DNA of 64,000 nucleotides from the NCBI GenBank assembly GCA_949825065.1, contig OX463859.1, positions 17,131,220 through 17,195,219 on the forward strand, written 5' to 3'. Positions 1 through 11,640 of the stretch are shown in pieces. Position 1 is the stretch's first letter. Each line of letters begins with the position of its first letter. The notes under the pieces were generated by a model. It was not told where the DNA came from. It worked only from the letters and a program-made list of their open reading frames with translations, and did not search any database. Both the position numbers and the translations under genes were made by a program. Origin of the DNA: Odontocerum albicorne (Eukaryota; Arthropoda; Insecta; Trichoptera; Odontoceridae).

Positions 1-283
1 GCCACGTCCATACTAGCGTTCATGCATGCGTCGCCACGCATACTCTTCGAATTATTAAGGTTTTCCATTCTTCGTTTATTCAGAATTTAGTTCGGGGTCA
101 GAAGTCTTCTTAAACCTTTTGTGTCTTCTAAAATATTCGTATAGATTATTTTTTGTAGACCATTTGTCATTCTTTTTCCTATTTTGCCAAACTATCTAAA
201 AGTTCCTTTTTTATTCTTAAGCACTACATTTTCTTTCATTCCTTCCTCATATAATCTTTCTCGTGGAAACCATCTTCAATTTT

Positions 284-632
284 AAACCGTTTTTATTCAT
301 TTGTATTGATCACGGTTTCCAATCATTGATTTCCATTCCTTTGATATTGATCACAGTTTCTATTCATTTGGTATTGATCATGATATTCATTCATCTGATA
401 TTTGTCATAGTTTTCATCCATTTGATGTTGATTACGATTTCCGTTAATTTAATATTGATCACAGTTTCCATCTATTTGATATTAATCATGGTTTCCGTCC
501 ATTTCATTTTGGTCACTCTTTCCATTCATTTGATATTGATCACGGTTTCCATCCATTTGATATCAATCACCATTTCCATTCATTTGGTATTAATCACGGT
601 TTCCATACATTCGATACGAATAACGATTTGTG
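284..632. repeat. 27-bp degenerate minisatellite, about 12-13 units
   Basis: A degenerate tandem array built on a unit like TTGATATTGATCACGGTTTC plus about 7 bases (CATCCAT or similar). The period of 27 is a multiple of three, so a 126-codon reading frame runs through it on the + strand and encodes a 9-residue hydrophobic repeat of the type HLILITVSI. Units differ at many positions, so the array is old. The open frame follows from the period and AT-rich codons; I see no reason to call it a gene. Confidence 0.85.
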
Positions 633-639
633 ATTTTTT

Positions 640-1086
640 TTAATAATATAAAACTTAAAATGTTTGGAAATTTGAAAAAGTATAAAATCTAATCGTAGTA
701 TCACAAGGATGAAGCATTTTTAAAGTCTCGTTCTCATTTTTTTTATGCTTAAAAAATAACTATTTTATCTTGACTTGCATCTGACAAGCTGTCTACATTG
801 ACAACAATGATTAGCGAATAAACATTAAGGTATTCTGAATAGTAAAAACCAAAACCGAAGAAGAAACCAGACAACTTTAAAACCTATCATTTACTCTATT
901 AAATGTGTGGAAAAATGAAAATATAAATTAATGTTTAAAATATTTAATCGATCAATAAACTGACTTTGAATTTGATCGATCCAAAAATGATTGCCAGGGA
1001 TAAACAACATTCCCATAATAATCAATTTATTTTCATGTGTCCTAATTCAAGAAATATACTCTTGACTCAGTGGCTGAGGGAAAATT
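640..1086. other. AT-rich stretch without recognisable feature
   Basis: AT-rich sequence with short A and T runs between two tandem arrays. No transposon motif, tRNA-like element or convincing reading frame was seen. Confidence 0.5.
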
Positions 1087-1212
1087 TTAGAGCACTACAT
1101 TATAAAGGGTTTAGATGCTTGTATAAAGGGTTTAGAGCACTACATTATGAAGGGTTTAGATGCTTGTATAAAGGGTTTAGAGCACTACATTATAAAGGGT
1201 TTAGATGCTTAT
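1087..1212. repeat. 45-bp tandem repeat, about 2.8 units
   Basis: Nearly identical 45-bp units (AGAGCACTACATTATAAAGG followed by GTTTAGATGCTTGTATAAAGG and GTTT) repeated almost three times. Each unit contains two related sub-blocks ending in AAAGGGTTTAGA. The period is a multiple of three, which explains the open + frame with a 15-residue repeat (FRALHYKGFRCLYKG). Confidence 0.9.
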
Positions 1213-2530
1213 TACAAAATACCTTTGAATAATTCAATCAGTTGCATGCCGCATTTTAAGACCTGAAGTCTCTTCAGAAGCGCCACTATATTCAATTAAG
1301 TGCCGAAAAGCGTTACAAACTACAACGCATTTGTGTATTTGAATATGAGGATAAATTAATGTCAGTCAAAATAGCGAATTCCTTGTTGATTAACCAACTT
1401 TCGTTTAATGTATCCTACCCCTGACGCACTTCACGCTATCGTGAATGTGAATAAAGATTTTTTTTTTATTTATTAGCAGTATTTATCTCAAACTAACCCT
1501 TGTTCATAACTCTTTTTCATCTTATCTCTATTTTTTTAATTTATTTTCTATTTAAATTTTTGCTACTTTTACTACAATATCGTTTTAATTTACTAAATAT
1601 AAGACACGATCATGGATATCAAAATTAGTTTTGAAATAAAGCTGGATAACCGTAAGAAATTTTAAATGAAACTGTTAAAATAAACATTTTATTGAAAAGC
1701 GGACATTTTTTCTCTTCCTGATCATCCTTAAGTATTGACAATTCATTAATAATAAAAATATTATTAACATAAAACTCCACTTTGTACGCTTGAATCAGCT
1801 CAGAAAACTCCACACCAAACCTCTACAGGGTGGTGCTAAAATGAACGGCTTGTACTCATAAATTAAACCTGTCTTTATATCCCGTCTGGTATCGTTCAAA
1901 ATAGATGGAGCAGTTCCAAACCACTTCCTGAAAAGTTTTCAACCGAATATATATCTCCCAATAAAAAATATTGATAGCGATTTATCCTTTTTAACGAGAC
2001 ATTACAATAAATCTTTGCGGATAACTTTGTTGTTTGTGAATCAAACTTTAACTCGAATATAGACATTCATTTTTAGATAGAGACGTTAATAAATTTAATC
2101 CTGTATATATATATATAGGTTGATCAAAAATATTTTTAGCCTAGAGCAGTTCTCGAGATACGATAAATATTTGAAATATGGTATTCTAGATTAAAAATAT
2201 TTGATATGAAAAATGAAATCTTGTGCTGGTTATAACATATAAGAAAACCATATATGATCTAGTGGTAAACATTTCTAAAGTTTTCATCAAGTTTAAAATA
2301 AATTCACTATGAAAGCGTGGTGTAATCATGATTAATAAAATTCTTGTGAACAATCTAGAGATTATAAACACTTAAGGGATGATTCTTTTACTTCATTAGT
2401 TCTTCAAAAATATGAAATTTAAATATTTGCAATTGAAACACATTCAACTCAAAGAATAAAATCAAAGTTTTCTTCTTGATTGTTCTCTCGATTCTGGGGA
2501 TCATGATCTCTATGGGCATCAACTATTATT
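1213..2530. other. Unannotated AT-rich DNA
   Basis: No recognisable gene or element. It contains a poly-T run near 1455, a short TA microsatellite near 2107 and only short shadow reading frames. Confidence 0.5.
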
Positions 2531-2539
2531 CACCAGCAC

Positions 2540-3060
2540 AAGCAATTTATTAGCAGGAGTAATGCCTCCTAAAATGAGCACCCCATTGCTATTTTCAGCT
2601 GGTATCCCCATCGGATAGACGCTCGACCTCTGCTCATCTTGCCATTTATACTTCCAGTCAGAGTCGGTCCTTCAAGACTGTCGTCCTCTTTCCACGCTAT
2701 GGGCTCCAATTATCGTAAGATTCTTCTTACACACAACACAGAGAGACGTTTTTCAAACATGAGGCTTTCAATAATTGATTGACTTATTCTTCTGACGGTC
2801 TACGGAAAGCGCAAAGATACAACATCATATCTCAAAGACATCATTTTTATGTTTAATACATATATTGAATGTCCAAGTCTCAACACCACATAGAAAAATG
2901 GAGAAAATGAGAGTTTGGACCAATCGAGTCTAAGTTTTTCTAAGGATATTTCTTGATCCCTCCATATCGCGTACGGGCGACTCATCTGTATTGTGTGCAT
3001 TATCTGATCGCCAGTGATCAAGGAACCCAGATAAACAAACTCATGAACATAATCCAAATT
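2540..3060 (-). pseudogene. LINE-X reverse transcriptase C-terminal fragment
   Basis: On the minus strand the frame from 3057 reads VHEFVYLGSLITG and then a KLRL...SPFFYVVLRLGHSIYVL block. This matches the YLGS...FPIFLYGAETW region after the palm of non-LTR retrotransposon reverse transcriptases. Further downstream (2540-2800), in shifted frames, follow ESLMFEKRLS, ARKEDDSLEGPTLTG and KMSRGRASIRW, typical of the C-terminal tail of the same proteins. Several frameshifts and substitutions show a dead copy. The same family recurs at 39690-40065 and 61007-62430. Assignment rests on remembered family motifs; the exact clade is uncertain. Confidence 0.7.
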
Positions 3061-3587
3061 CTACTGCTCATAATTTCTTGTTGCCGTGCTCAGAACAGTC
3101 AACTTGAGTTTTATTTTACTCCTATTGATGGCGTAAATCGAGCATTTTACTCTCCGATTATGTGGAAATCCATGAACATACGAGTATTTAGGTCGTTTAG
3201 AAATATAGTGAATATTATTAAACTTTAAATCGTTTTAAGTTCATAAGTATAGCCTATTTTGTATTCTAGAGTTGTTCGCAGGGGTGGTTCGTATCAATCT
3301 ACAATTAATCCCTTGTGCAGGGCTTATAGAGGCTTTATTAAATTATGCTGAAAAATCGGTTCATAACCAAACGCAAAACGTTAGATAATAATTGTTTAGC
3401 TTCCAATAAATACGCTAGAGCGCTGTAGTAGGAGAAGTATTGAATCTGATTACGAACCCGTTCGTTCATATATTATTTGTGGAGGAGTACAAACTGTTGA
3501 AGATCTCTACATATACGAGTATGGTACATATGAGTAAAACACTCATGAGGATATTTAACGTGTAATGGGGAGTTGTTCGACATTACC
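3061..3587. other. Unannotated, possibly decayed LINE-X upstream sequence
   Basis: The first part continues beyond the LINE-X fragment and may be its decayed upstream part, but I could not recognise motifs. It contains two TACGAGTA octamers (3179, 3514) discussed in the findings. Confidence 0.35.
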
Positions 3588-3795
3588 ATATTTCAATGTT
3601 GGTTTTGAAAGTATAATGCGATCAAAATAGATTATATGAGATTAATAAGTGTGTATAAGGTTTTTAATGCAAAGTATTAACGTTTCAGCTAAATATTGAA
3701 GTATTTATGAGAGATGTATGAAATTTGATAAGAAATAACTTCGTCACAGGCCTTACCTAACGAAGTGTTTTTCTGTATCCATAAAATAGTGAGCT
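3588..3795 (+). repeat. Dispersed repeat H, copy 1
   Basis: Matches 49370-49565 in the same orientation. Shared blocks include GTTTCAGYTAAATRTT and a terminal block reading CTGTATCCA with an A-rich end. The repeat has no reading frame. The A-rich 3' end suggests a retroposed element, which is inference only. Confidence 0.5.
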
Positions 3796-3799
3796 AATG

Positions 3800-5960
3800 A
3801 ATCGTGTTCTTGTACTATTTTATGATAGTTCACCTTTTCATTAAAATGTATTGTAATTAAATTGTAAATATTGTGTTGATAATAACATTAAAATATAATG
3901 TATACATCCAGTTCTTAACAAGATAATCTGCGCATGTATAAAACAAATCACAAATCATATACAATATATAATACAAATATGGGTGGTAAAAGAAAACAAT
4001 GAAATTATAATTAGACCAGGTGAAAAATATTGAAAACAAAGACTTTTTAGTCAGGGAAATCAACGAAACTGTATGACAAAAGGACGTATGACAGAAGAGG
4101 ACAAGGCGAATCATGTGTGAATTGTGATAAAAAATCTGACTTCTTTATCTTTGATGCACTGGGTGATGTTGTTTGCACTATTGTACCTAACTTAAAATCT
4201 TAAAGTTAAAGGACTTAAAATTTTACAATCTTAACCTACTAAAGATGGAAAAAAATTTGATTTCTGACTCATAAGAAATATATTGGAGTATTGCTCTACA
4301 ATTTGTTCATATTTCTGATCCATTCCATCACAATAGAAAAGGTCAAAAAGGCATTTCTGAGAAATATTCATTTTCTTCTCAGCATCCCACCTGACATGCA
4401 TGGCTACAAACATATATCAAATTCCACCCCTCTTCTTCAATTCTCTGAAAATATTATATTTAATTTGATATATCTTCATAAAGTCATTCAAAATATTGTT
4501 AATACGACTAACCCCAGTGTAAAGGAATAAATTGGTTTACATCGCTCCTGCTAGAAGCATACGAAACATTTTACCATTCAAATGTGTCAAGAGTGATTTG
4601 CTTATTAAAGTTGCTCGTTTTAATTCAATAATCGTGATAATGCAACGATTGTGTAACTTTATGTCTGATTCAATAGATATTTTTAATGCATTTGTTGTTA
4701 AGTTCGAGAGGGTTCTTCTCCTCCTTTTTCTAAAACTTGGGTCTAGTTTATCCTTTTACATTTTATTTTCATTGTTTTTTGTGCATTTAAATAATTTGTT
4801 TTCGTTGATCGTATTTGATTTTTTTCTGACTGTTTTTGCTCACCGTGTATATGGAGACTTTTCTATATATCTGAACACATTTGAAAGCTTTTATAGCTTC
4901 ATATAGGGAGTAAAAAATCTCGAAAACTCGAATCAATTCATTTGCCGTATATAGGAAAAAACAAGATAGATTATGTGTTATTTTGTACGACCGGAAATCA
5001 CGCAGAATTCGGGGATTTACTAGCGAAAAATCCGGAATTTATGTTCAAATTGGCTATTTTTATAGCATTTTCTATGGGTTTTATGAGATAAAAATAATGC
5101 TTACCTTTATGTTTCACGTTCTAATCCAAGATCGATTTTATCCCACAATATTATCTCAAAATAAATATATCGACACTGCCATCTATGGAAAATTTATGAA
5201 ATATCAATAGTTGTATATCAATCGCGCCCTCTATATAAAAGTAATATTCTACGTGAGTTGGAATATTCTTTGTAAGTTTTATATTATTATCATATTTAAA
5301 AAGTTAAAAGAAATTATGTTATAGAAAAGATTTTTTAGTATTATACTCGTATTTACAAACAAATTACACAATTGTTTACAAACAAATTACACAATTGTAT
5401 GATACTTTCACTAAACAATATGAAAATGAGACGTATGAGAACTGACAAAGTTATTTTCCTACATTTGTGTATCAACTCCGTCCTCTGTGTAAAATTCTGT
5501 ATGAGGTGGAATATTATTCCATCTTAGAAGCGAATCATGTGCGTTGAGATATGAAAGTCTGATACTCTGTCCTCTCTTCCGACTCCAACAATGAAACGGC
5601 GTGATACACGTATGAATGTCAAGAAACAATATAATGACACATTTCTGATGAAATACATTTTGACGAAGACGAGTGAATACATTAAAGTAATGGGTGACAT
5701 AAAAGACGAAATAAAATACTAAATATCAAAGCTCAAAGCTTCAAAAGAGGCAAAAAGCGGAAAGCTGTGTAACAAAACCACAGTAAAAGGTTTTCAGACG
5801 AATTACACGTGTATTGTGCATGTACAAAAATACACACGTCCTTCGCTATACGAGTTTATTTCATACAAAAAGTGTATTTTTATTTCACAATACAAGCTTA
5901 GACCAATTATATCGGAATTTTGAAATCTCGTTAATAAATTAGATAAATAAAAAAATATAT
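3800..5960. other. Unannotated AT-rich DNA
   Basis: No recognised element over most of this stretch. A 124-codon + frame (4532-4906) encodes a hydrophobic, low-complexity protein that I do not recognise. A 22-bp unit is duplicated at 5357-5400. At 5505-5620 there is a possible very degraded LINE-E 3' end (CTGTCCTCTCTTCCGACTCC, compare the CTCTGCCTACCC ends of LINE-E), too weak to annotate separately. Confidence 0.45.
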
Positions 5961-6009
5961 ATATTTTGTAGTCACTTTAATAAATTGACGATTACTAAGA
6001 TCATAATTA

Positions 6010-6500
6010 TTCTTAATAAAATGACAATTTAGAGAGCAGACTCTCCTCACGGGCGCTCTAACTCACGATTCCAACTCACTATTATTGACAGATTAAAAAT
6101 ATTACAAAAATAAAACAAGTTTAATGTAAGGTGAGGAAGGTAGTGGCTCATAAAGCCAGTCTTAGAAGAATTTGGTTTTTACTTTTACGATGTGATATAC
6201 AACATACTAATATCCGAATAGTCATGAATATTCAGAATAGTCATGGCCCTTCTAACACACATAGCAGATAAGTGACCCGTTCGTACGGCAGTGGTTGAGC
6301 AACTGAACAACTCCCAACAGTGTATTCTGGTGTAATTTAAAGCTATATTTTCTAGTAATGCTGTACAATTCACAACTCTTGGAATATCTTATATCAAGAG
6401 TCGAAGATTTCATCTGATGCTCAAGGAATTATATCCAAACATGACTATTTGAAACTGAGTTAGATTAAGCCTTGGATAAACAGCAATCTCACTCATACGT
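6010..6500 (-). repeat. REP-1 copy (inverted)
   Basis: Shares long blocks with 20242-20960: the TAGAGAGCAGACTCT...GGGCGCTCT motif, ACAAGTTTAATGTAAGG, TCTAACACACATAGCAG, AGTGACCCGTTC and TATATCAAGAGTCGAAG. Other copies are at 13640, 14430, 21300, 33139 and 39425. In the inferred sense orientation the element ends with a GGCGCT...AATTGTC hairpin region followed by an ATT-rich microsatellite, resembling LINE/SINE 3' ends. No coding potential was seen. Confidence 0.7.
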
Positions 6501-6587
6501 TATATAGATTTCGGAGATATGTTTGTACACCTGGCTCCAAATTCAAGCATCCAGTTCGCTGCTTTGTGATCTAGGAAGACCACGGAT

Positions 6588-6895
6588 GACAGCTGTGAGC
6601 TAGATTAGTAAGACGTTAGTCTGCCGGTCGGATTTCGGGTTCGATTCCCGATAGTATTAAAAAAAAGATTCAGATTGGTTCAAGAGTTCGTTTGGAAACC
6701 AAACTCACACGCACTAAATGCATGTGAGTATTTTTATCTGTCTACGCGCAGTAGCATTTTCAACACGTAAGAAAGTGAACTGTGAGTTACGTACCTAATC
6801 TAGTCGTTCTTAACCCGAAGTCTTGATAATTAGAGAAAGACCCGGCGAAGCTTTTCAACATGCCCGATTTCTCAATTTGGATATGTTGAGGGGAC
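6588..6895 (+). mobile_element. SINE-B copy (tRNA-derived)
   Basis: The head has the layout of a tRNA gene: a degenerate A box near 6600-6615 and the B box GGTTCGATTCC at about 6639. It is followed by a body containing AAACTCACACGCACTAAATG, TTCTTAACCCGAAG and the end CAATTTGGATATGTTGA. The same body and end recur near 16735-17200 and 42248-42500. RNA polymerase III would transcribe an intact copy from the internal promoter. The head is diverged from any tRNA, so this is a retroposon, not a tRNA gene. Confidence 0.65.
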
Positions 6896-6959
6896 CATAC
6901 TTATGAAGGAAATCCAACTATCACAGAAAAAAAGTTAATATCGGGTAAATTTTGTTTTA

Positions 6960-7325
6960 CTTTTTTTCTGTTCAATTACCTGGGAGTCTCTCTAAACCGA
7001 TGTTTCACGTACAGGACACTCTTAAACAGAAAATCTTGAACAGGACCAACCTTCTGCATAAAATAACTGGATCAGCTTGGAACATACAAACGTCTTGTGA
7101 ACTCGTCGGTTGACCCATTGTTGCTTAGTTGGCAAAAAACATCAGCCAAGTTATAAAGCATGTCTGCATGTACAAAGCAGATAGATATTTTGTATTAAAC
7201 GAAACACATCGCCTAATTACTGGATGTCTCAGATCAATCTCAAGGGTTTATATACTTGTTGTTATATCTCCTCCAGACATATACGAGTATAGCAGTCATA
7301 AGAATAAAAGTCACATTTAAACAGA
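6960..7325 (+). pseudogene. LINE-L reverse transcriptase fragment
   Basis: Reading + with one frameshift gives NYLGVSLNRCFTY then RTNLLHKITGSAW. These match the YLGVTLDR...LL(R/H)KLTGSxWG block in the thumb region of a common animal non-LTR reverse transcriptase. A second block (7180-7310) reads NETHRLITGCLRS...ISPPDI, matching the TGCLRPTP...IAPPDIRR segment of the same proteins. Stops and frameshifts show a dead copy. The TACGAGTA octamer at 7282 falls just after PPDI and adds two in-frame codons relative to the family pattern as I remember it. Confidence 0.6.
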
Positions 7326-7329
7326 GGAC

Positions 7330-8140
7330 CAATTAAATTCCATTTTGCGAAGAATGAACATTTAAATTAGAAATATTTAATTTATAAATTATCATTCACA
7401 TTTTACCCTCACAATTTCACAGAAATTTAAGGAAAAGAGACTGCACGTGAAATTATTTTTCATTGATTATTTTAATATAGGTGGGCCGTAAAGATAACAT
7501 TGAAATTGTCATTAAAAAAATAATTAAATGATAGCCCGCAAAGCGCAAAATGTGTGTAGTGTCAACTCAAAAGCAGGAAATTTCAATCGATTTTGACACA
7601 TATTTACCAAGGAAACGTCAGAACATTTATTACGAGTACGTCTCTATGTCGCGTTTCAATATTTAATCATCTCCAAGTCAAGTCTCCTTGGCCTGAAATT
7701 TTAAATTGGTACCTTTAAACTGGAGATGAAATCTGAAACATCAATCTCTTTTGACACAAAAGGTCCTTAATTTAGGCTTATGGAAGTTACGAGAACAGCG
7801 ATGTTCCATTTCTTGTGAATGGAAATGAAATTAATTATTAAATAATATAAAAATTCTTTCTAAAGATAGATAAAAGCTCTTTAATTCAAAATGAAATTTA
7901 TGTTCTGCAAAGCTCTTTAATTGAGAAGAAAATTTTATGTTTTAATAGAGAAACCAAAGAAATACGGAGTAAACTAATTTTGTAATCATTTTCCAAGAAA
8001 AATAAATATCCTATTTTCAGAAATCATATTTAATGGAGCAAGGGCCTAACGTATAATTAAAGGATATAAAATCTACCGGCAGAAAGCCAAGTTGAGACAC
8101 TTTGGTCAATATTCACTCTTGTATTTATAGTTCAGGCATT
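7330..8140. other. Unannotated AT-rich DNA
   Basis: No recognised element. It contains a TACGAGTA octamer at 7631 and a short repeat of CTTTAATT(C/G)A near 7880-7925. Confidence 0.5.
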
Positions 8141-8163
8141 AACACTGTGGAGGTTTAAGACAT

Positions 8164-8262
8164 TGTCATTTGTTTTATCAAACACTGTTTATTCCACTTT
8201 ATGTAACGGTATAACCCTACCGGTTTCAAGGCTTTCACCTCATCATCAGGGGAGCACAAGCA
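8164..8262 (-). ncRNA. Hammerhead-like motif in Penelope-like UTR (candidate)
   Basis: Read on the minus strand, the UTR contains CTGATGA, a short stem (GAGG with CCTT around a 6-base loop), GAAAC, then a perfect CGGTA/TACCG stem with a 6-base loop followed by TTA. This is the order CUGANGA - stem II - GAAA - stem III - UH of a hammerhead ribozyme, and Penelope-like elements are known to carry such motifs. One extra U before stem II and a C-U mismatch near the base of stem III depart from the consensus, so activity is not assured. Confidence 0.4.
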
Positions 8263-8649
8263 AGCTCAAGGGAGACATACATACTTCTAACGGTAAACAT
8301 TCATTTACACTAATTTTAATCTCCGGAAACTCTTATTTAACGGGAAAGACAAAAATGGAATACTTAGCAACAGTGGTGTGTATATACTTTTATGTGCTAA
8401 CTGATAATTTCTATACATGTTAGTAAAGACAGACGGTCATTCAAAAAAAAATTCGTGAACACAAATCCGCCTTAACAAATCTTCTAATTTATTCTGAAAT
8501 GTTTTATAATTGTCACCATGAAAATCATTCATTTTCGATCGATGATGCCAAATGCTTACGTTATCAGTAGTAACGGAAATAAATTGGACAGATTAGTGAC
8601 CCTGGAAATATCTAAGTCAGTACATCGGGGTAAACATCTAGCAAACTTC

Positions 8650-8738
8650 AGTCTTGTTTGTGTTCCCCTGATGATAAGGTGAAACCCTTGAAACCGGTAT
8701 GGTTATTCCATTACATAAAGCGAAATAAACAGTGTTAA
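8650..8738 (+). ncRNA. Hammerhead-like motif, second copy (degraded)
   Basis: CTGATGA at 8668 and GAAAC at 8690 enclose a stem in which GAGG/CCTT has become AAGG/CCTT, turning a G-U pair into A-U. The stem III region (CCGGTATGG...ATTCCATTA) has lost perfect pairing. It belongs to the sense-oriented UTR at the 3' side of the Penelope-like copy. Confidence 0.35.
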
Positions 8739-8754
8739 AAAATAAGTGAAGTAA

Positions 8755-8905
8755 TAAAGTTTATTTACATGTGGAAATTTCTTACATTCAACCAGAAATA
8801 TGTTACAGAGGCCTTAAGTACCATAAGAACCGGATTGGAAACCTTTTTGAAATAAATTGAGTACCAACTAAAATTGAAATCGCAGCCTCTGGGCTGTAAA
8901 GCAAA
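8755..8905 (-). mobile_element. SINE-A copy, strongly diverged
   Basis: Antisense SINE-A tail (TTATTTACATGTGGAAATTT, CAACCAGAAATATGTTA) and body (GAGGCCTTAAGTACC) are recognisable. The tRNA-like head is nearly lost. It directly follows the Penelope-like copy. Confidence 0.6.
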
Positions 8906-8972
8906 CCTAAACCAAAGCAAACCTAAACCAAAACAAGCCTAAACCAAAGCAAACCTAAACCAAAGCAAAATA
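8906..8972. repeat. 16-bp tandem repeat, 4 units
   Basis: Four units of AGCAAACCTAAACCAA with one variant. The CCTAAACC core resembles telomeric repeat but the unit length is 16, so this is an interstitial simple array. Confidence 0.85.
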
Positions 8973-9077
8973 TGTTTTCTAAAAATGGTCATGTAGGTTG
9001 TATGAAAGAATTTTTTTAAGGCTGACATTCCAAATGTATTTTTGCTTTACATATTATTTATGGCTAAGGCGTTTAAA

Positions 9078-9245
9078 AGGTGGAGGTTTAAATATATTGT
9101 TATTTGTTTAGTAAAATACTATTTATACCACTTAACATAACAGTATTGTTTGTACTTCCCTGGTGATGAGGTAAAAACTGTGAAACCGGTAGAGTTATAT
9201 CATTTTGTTTAGTGGAAAAAACAGTGTTTTACTGAATAAATTACT
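9078..9245. mobile_element. Solo Penelope-like UTR pair, inverted and sense halves joined
   Basis: It begins with the same GTGGAGGTTTAA...ATTGTYATTTGTTT sequence as the 8143 copy in antisense, then passes directly into a sense UTR (GGTGATGAGGTAAAAACTGT, GAAACCGGTAGAGTTATA, AAACAGTG). The coding core is gone. The hammerhead-like core is broken (CTGGTGA instead of CTGANGA). Confidence 0.65.
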
Positions 9246-10655
9246 AATTTTTATCTTTTTAGCATTAATTGGCATAAATACTTCATACATTTATGTAACA
9301 TTTTGTAACCTCAATTTATGACTTATACAGCTCTTTTTCGTAATGTCTCATCATTTTTGTATTGATAAAATATAGCCTATAATTATAACCAAATTCAGAT
9401 GACTTGGTATCTGAAAGATTTGAACCGGAATTCAAACAAGTGATGAAACCCCCGTTAATCATTAGATTTAGGTCTTAGATAATATTTTCTCTGATGTTTG
9501 GATAAATATATAAAATCTTAGATCCAAAAACATGGTTTAAGATAATGATAATAAAAACCATGCATGATATGCGTCGAATGAAAGCTCTCTTAAAAATGAA
9601 ACCGTTCCATGCCCTGTATATAAAAGGAGTCTCTAGCATATTGTAATTAAAGTATTCGCGGTAAGCATTTATGGGAAAATTTAAATTATTTCGAAAATAA
9701 CAGAATCTTAAAAAAATATATTTTATACTTCAGATGATATGAAACAAATAATGCAACTGAATCGAAATCTATCAAATCACAAAAATTATTTTTTCTTGGT
9801 TGATTTCCCATAATAACGACTAGTTTAATCACTTCAAAACATATTTTGTTACTATAGAATCCACAAAAAACATATATTTTTCCTTATACGAGTATAGCAC
9901 GTATCTATAACATTGACAGTTTTATATGAGAGTTTCAAATAAGCTATTTAAAAATATACTAAAAAATGCTTCGTTTTTCCTCAACGTCCCAAAAACCTAT
10001 GTCATTCGTTCCAGAACGTAACTTAAGATTTTTAAGTAAAAGGCAAGTTGGAAAAATACTTTCACTTTGATTTATTTTTCTGGGTGTACCTGAGAAGGAT
10101 GTAAGCTTCAAATATGCCAAGAATTCGTAGATTTAACCTTATATTATTTTAGAGTACGCCCAAGAGCTTAAAGTTTTTTGTTTTAGATTAAGTATTGATC
10201 TCATTTTGAACTAAAATAGACAAAAAATATATTTAGAGTATCTGTTATTCATTAACCCATTTCTTATATTTCGTCTCACTTGGTTAATTGCCGGAATGTT
10301 ACACTCGTTTATGTCTTATTATGTAACACTCGCCAATTCACAGAAACAATCCAACAAGTTCGAGCTACTGCCACTATTGAGATTTGACAAATGACATAAA
10401 AAATAAAAGAATGAAACGTCCAATAGCAGAGCATACGAGTATTTAAATCGAACCAAGTCATTACAGTGTTATAAAAATATGAATGTGATTACCCCTGCGC
10501 CGCGGCCTAATAAATATAAAATTAATAAACCCACCTATCATTCTGATTTAAATTATCAATTTCAAGTATTTAATACACAGTTAAATATTTAAGCAATGCA
10601 CATGAACTGTTACATGATGGATATAATTTAATTGTTCTTTTATTCTGTGGGATAA
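9246..10655. other. Unannotated AT-rich DNA
   Basis: No element recognised. It contains TACGAGTA octamers at 9887 and 10434. Confidence 0.5.
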
Positions 10656-10660
10656 CTTTG

Positions 10661-10742
10661 CATTGTATTACACTTTTGTCATATACAGTACAACCTGGCG
10701 GGCTTATTTCCATATGACAATATCTTCAAACCAAACAGAAAG
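10661..10742 (-). mobile_element. SINE-A 3' tail fragment
   Basis: Only the tail is present: antisense TTGTATTACACTTTTGT, TACAGTACAACCTGGCGGGC, CAATATCTTCAAACCAAACAG. It abuts the LINE-J fragment that follows. Confidence 0.75.
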
Positions 10743-11640
10743 ATAACACTCACTCATGGCGACATCAAATAAATGAGGTAAGCCGAAAGATCTTCTGTAG
10801 CCTTCATTCCTTTAAAGTGTTGCAAAGATTCCTGTCTACTAAAACCAAAATTTTACTCGTGCAATATCCGCTCAATCCGATTCTGGATTTTGCGGACGTA
10901 TGTTACTTGGATGTTACAGAGGAACATCTGGACAAATTACAGTGTCTTCAAAATGTTTGTCTAAGATTTATTTTCAACCTACGAAAGAACGATCACATAA
11001 TTTCATACCGGAAGGCATTGAACTGATTGAATGCTAGAAATAGACGCCAAATTCACATACTGTCAATTGGATAATATTCTTAACTGTCCCGCCACCCCCT
11101 TTTATCTCGACGAAAATTTTCAACATCTTTCCAATCATGGATTAGCGCTACGCTCAAACAGAGATTGTTAATTGGCCTTTCCAGTTCACCGCTACTTTTT
11201 TTACGTCGTCATTTACTGTCCATGCAGTGAGACTCTGGAATGAGTTACAAACCAAAATAGGTTAAGACTCGCTCCGTCCTTGGCATGCTTTAAGAAGATA
11301 CTGAAAAAACTCTTAATTTCTTCTAGTCAGTAAAATAACTTGTTTCATTCCTGATTTTTTTTTATTTTCCTTTCCACCATCCCTTCCTTTTCCTTTGATT
11401 GATGACATCTCACTTTATATGAAAAGTAATGTTTGGGTGATCGTTCGTCTTTGTGGGGTTTGTGGGCATATGTTTACGTGTGTGTTTATTGAGTTCGTGG
11501 GGATGGATTATTAATTATTCGAATGATTTATGCGACCATATAACTTGCTTCATTTACTTTTGTCTGGTTGGTTGGAATAAATTGTCACCTGGCAATAAGC
11601 CCGTCAGATTGCATTTGCAATAAATGTGTTAAATAAATGA
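10743..11640 (+). pseudogene. LINE-J 3' end: RT C-terminus plus 3' UTR
   Basis: From about 10755 the frame reads HQINEVSRKIF, then FLSTKTKILLVQ and LQCLQNVCLRFIFNLR, then HIISYRKALN, the conserved region after the catalytic palm of jockey/CR1-like reverse transcriptases. A stop precedes LNARNRR, and the remainder to about 11330 is recognisable only in shifted frames. The 3' UTR (11340-11640) is closely similar to 43040-43340. Its last 80 bases (GAATAAATTGTCACCTGGC, AATAAGCCCGTCAGATTG) match the tail of SINE-A, making this the probable partner LINE. The copy is dead and 5'-truncated. Confidence 0.85.

Larger units (their letters stand above)
8143..8740 (+). mobile_element. Penelope-like element, truncated, flanked by inverted UTRs
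   Basis: The core (8335-8640) is a degraded copy of the GIY-YIG endonuclease region seen intact-frame at 61545-61930. Shared blocks include GGAATACTTAGCAACAGTGG, CGTGAACACAAAT, CGATGATGCCAA and TAACGGAAATAAATTGGACA. The core is bounded by the same UTR-type sequence in opposite orientations: antisense at 8164-8270 and sense at 8640-8740. Inverted or tandem terminal repeats on 5'-truncated copies are known for Penelope-like elements. Stops throughout show it is dead. Confidence 0.8.

Noticed and set aside
263..643. 126-codon hydrophobic frame that could look like a membrane protein
   Set aside because: The hydrophobic 9-residue repeat is the translation of a 27-bp minisatellite.
4532..4906. 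124-codon + frame
   Set aside because: Low-complexity hydrophobic composition (F, L, I, S rich) as expected from AT-rich DNA; no motif or neighbouring gene structure.
8906..8972. Possible telomeric repeat (CCTAA-containing)
   Set aside because: The unit is 16 bp and contains CCTAAACC only once per unit; it is not a 5- or 6-bp telomeric array.
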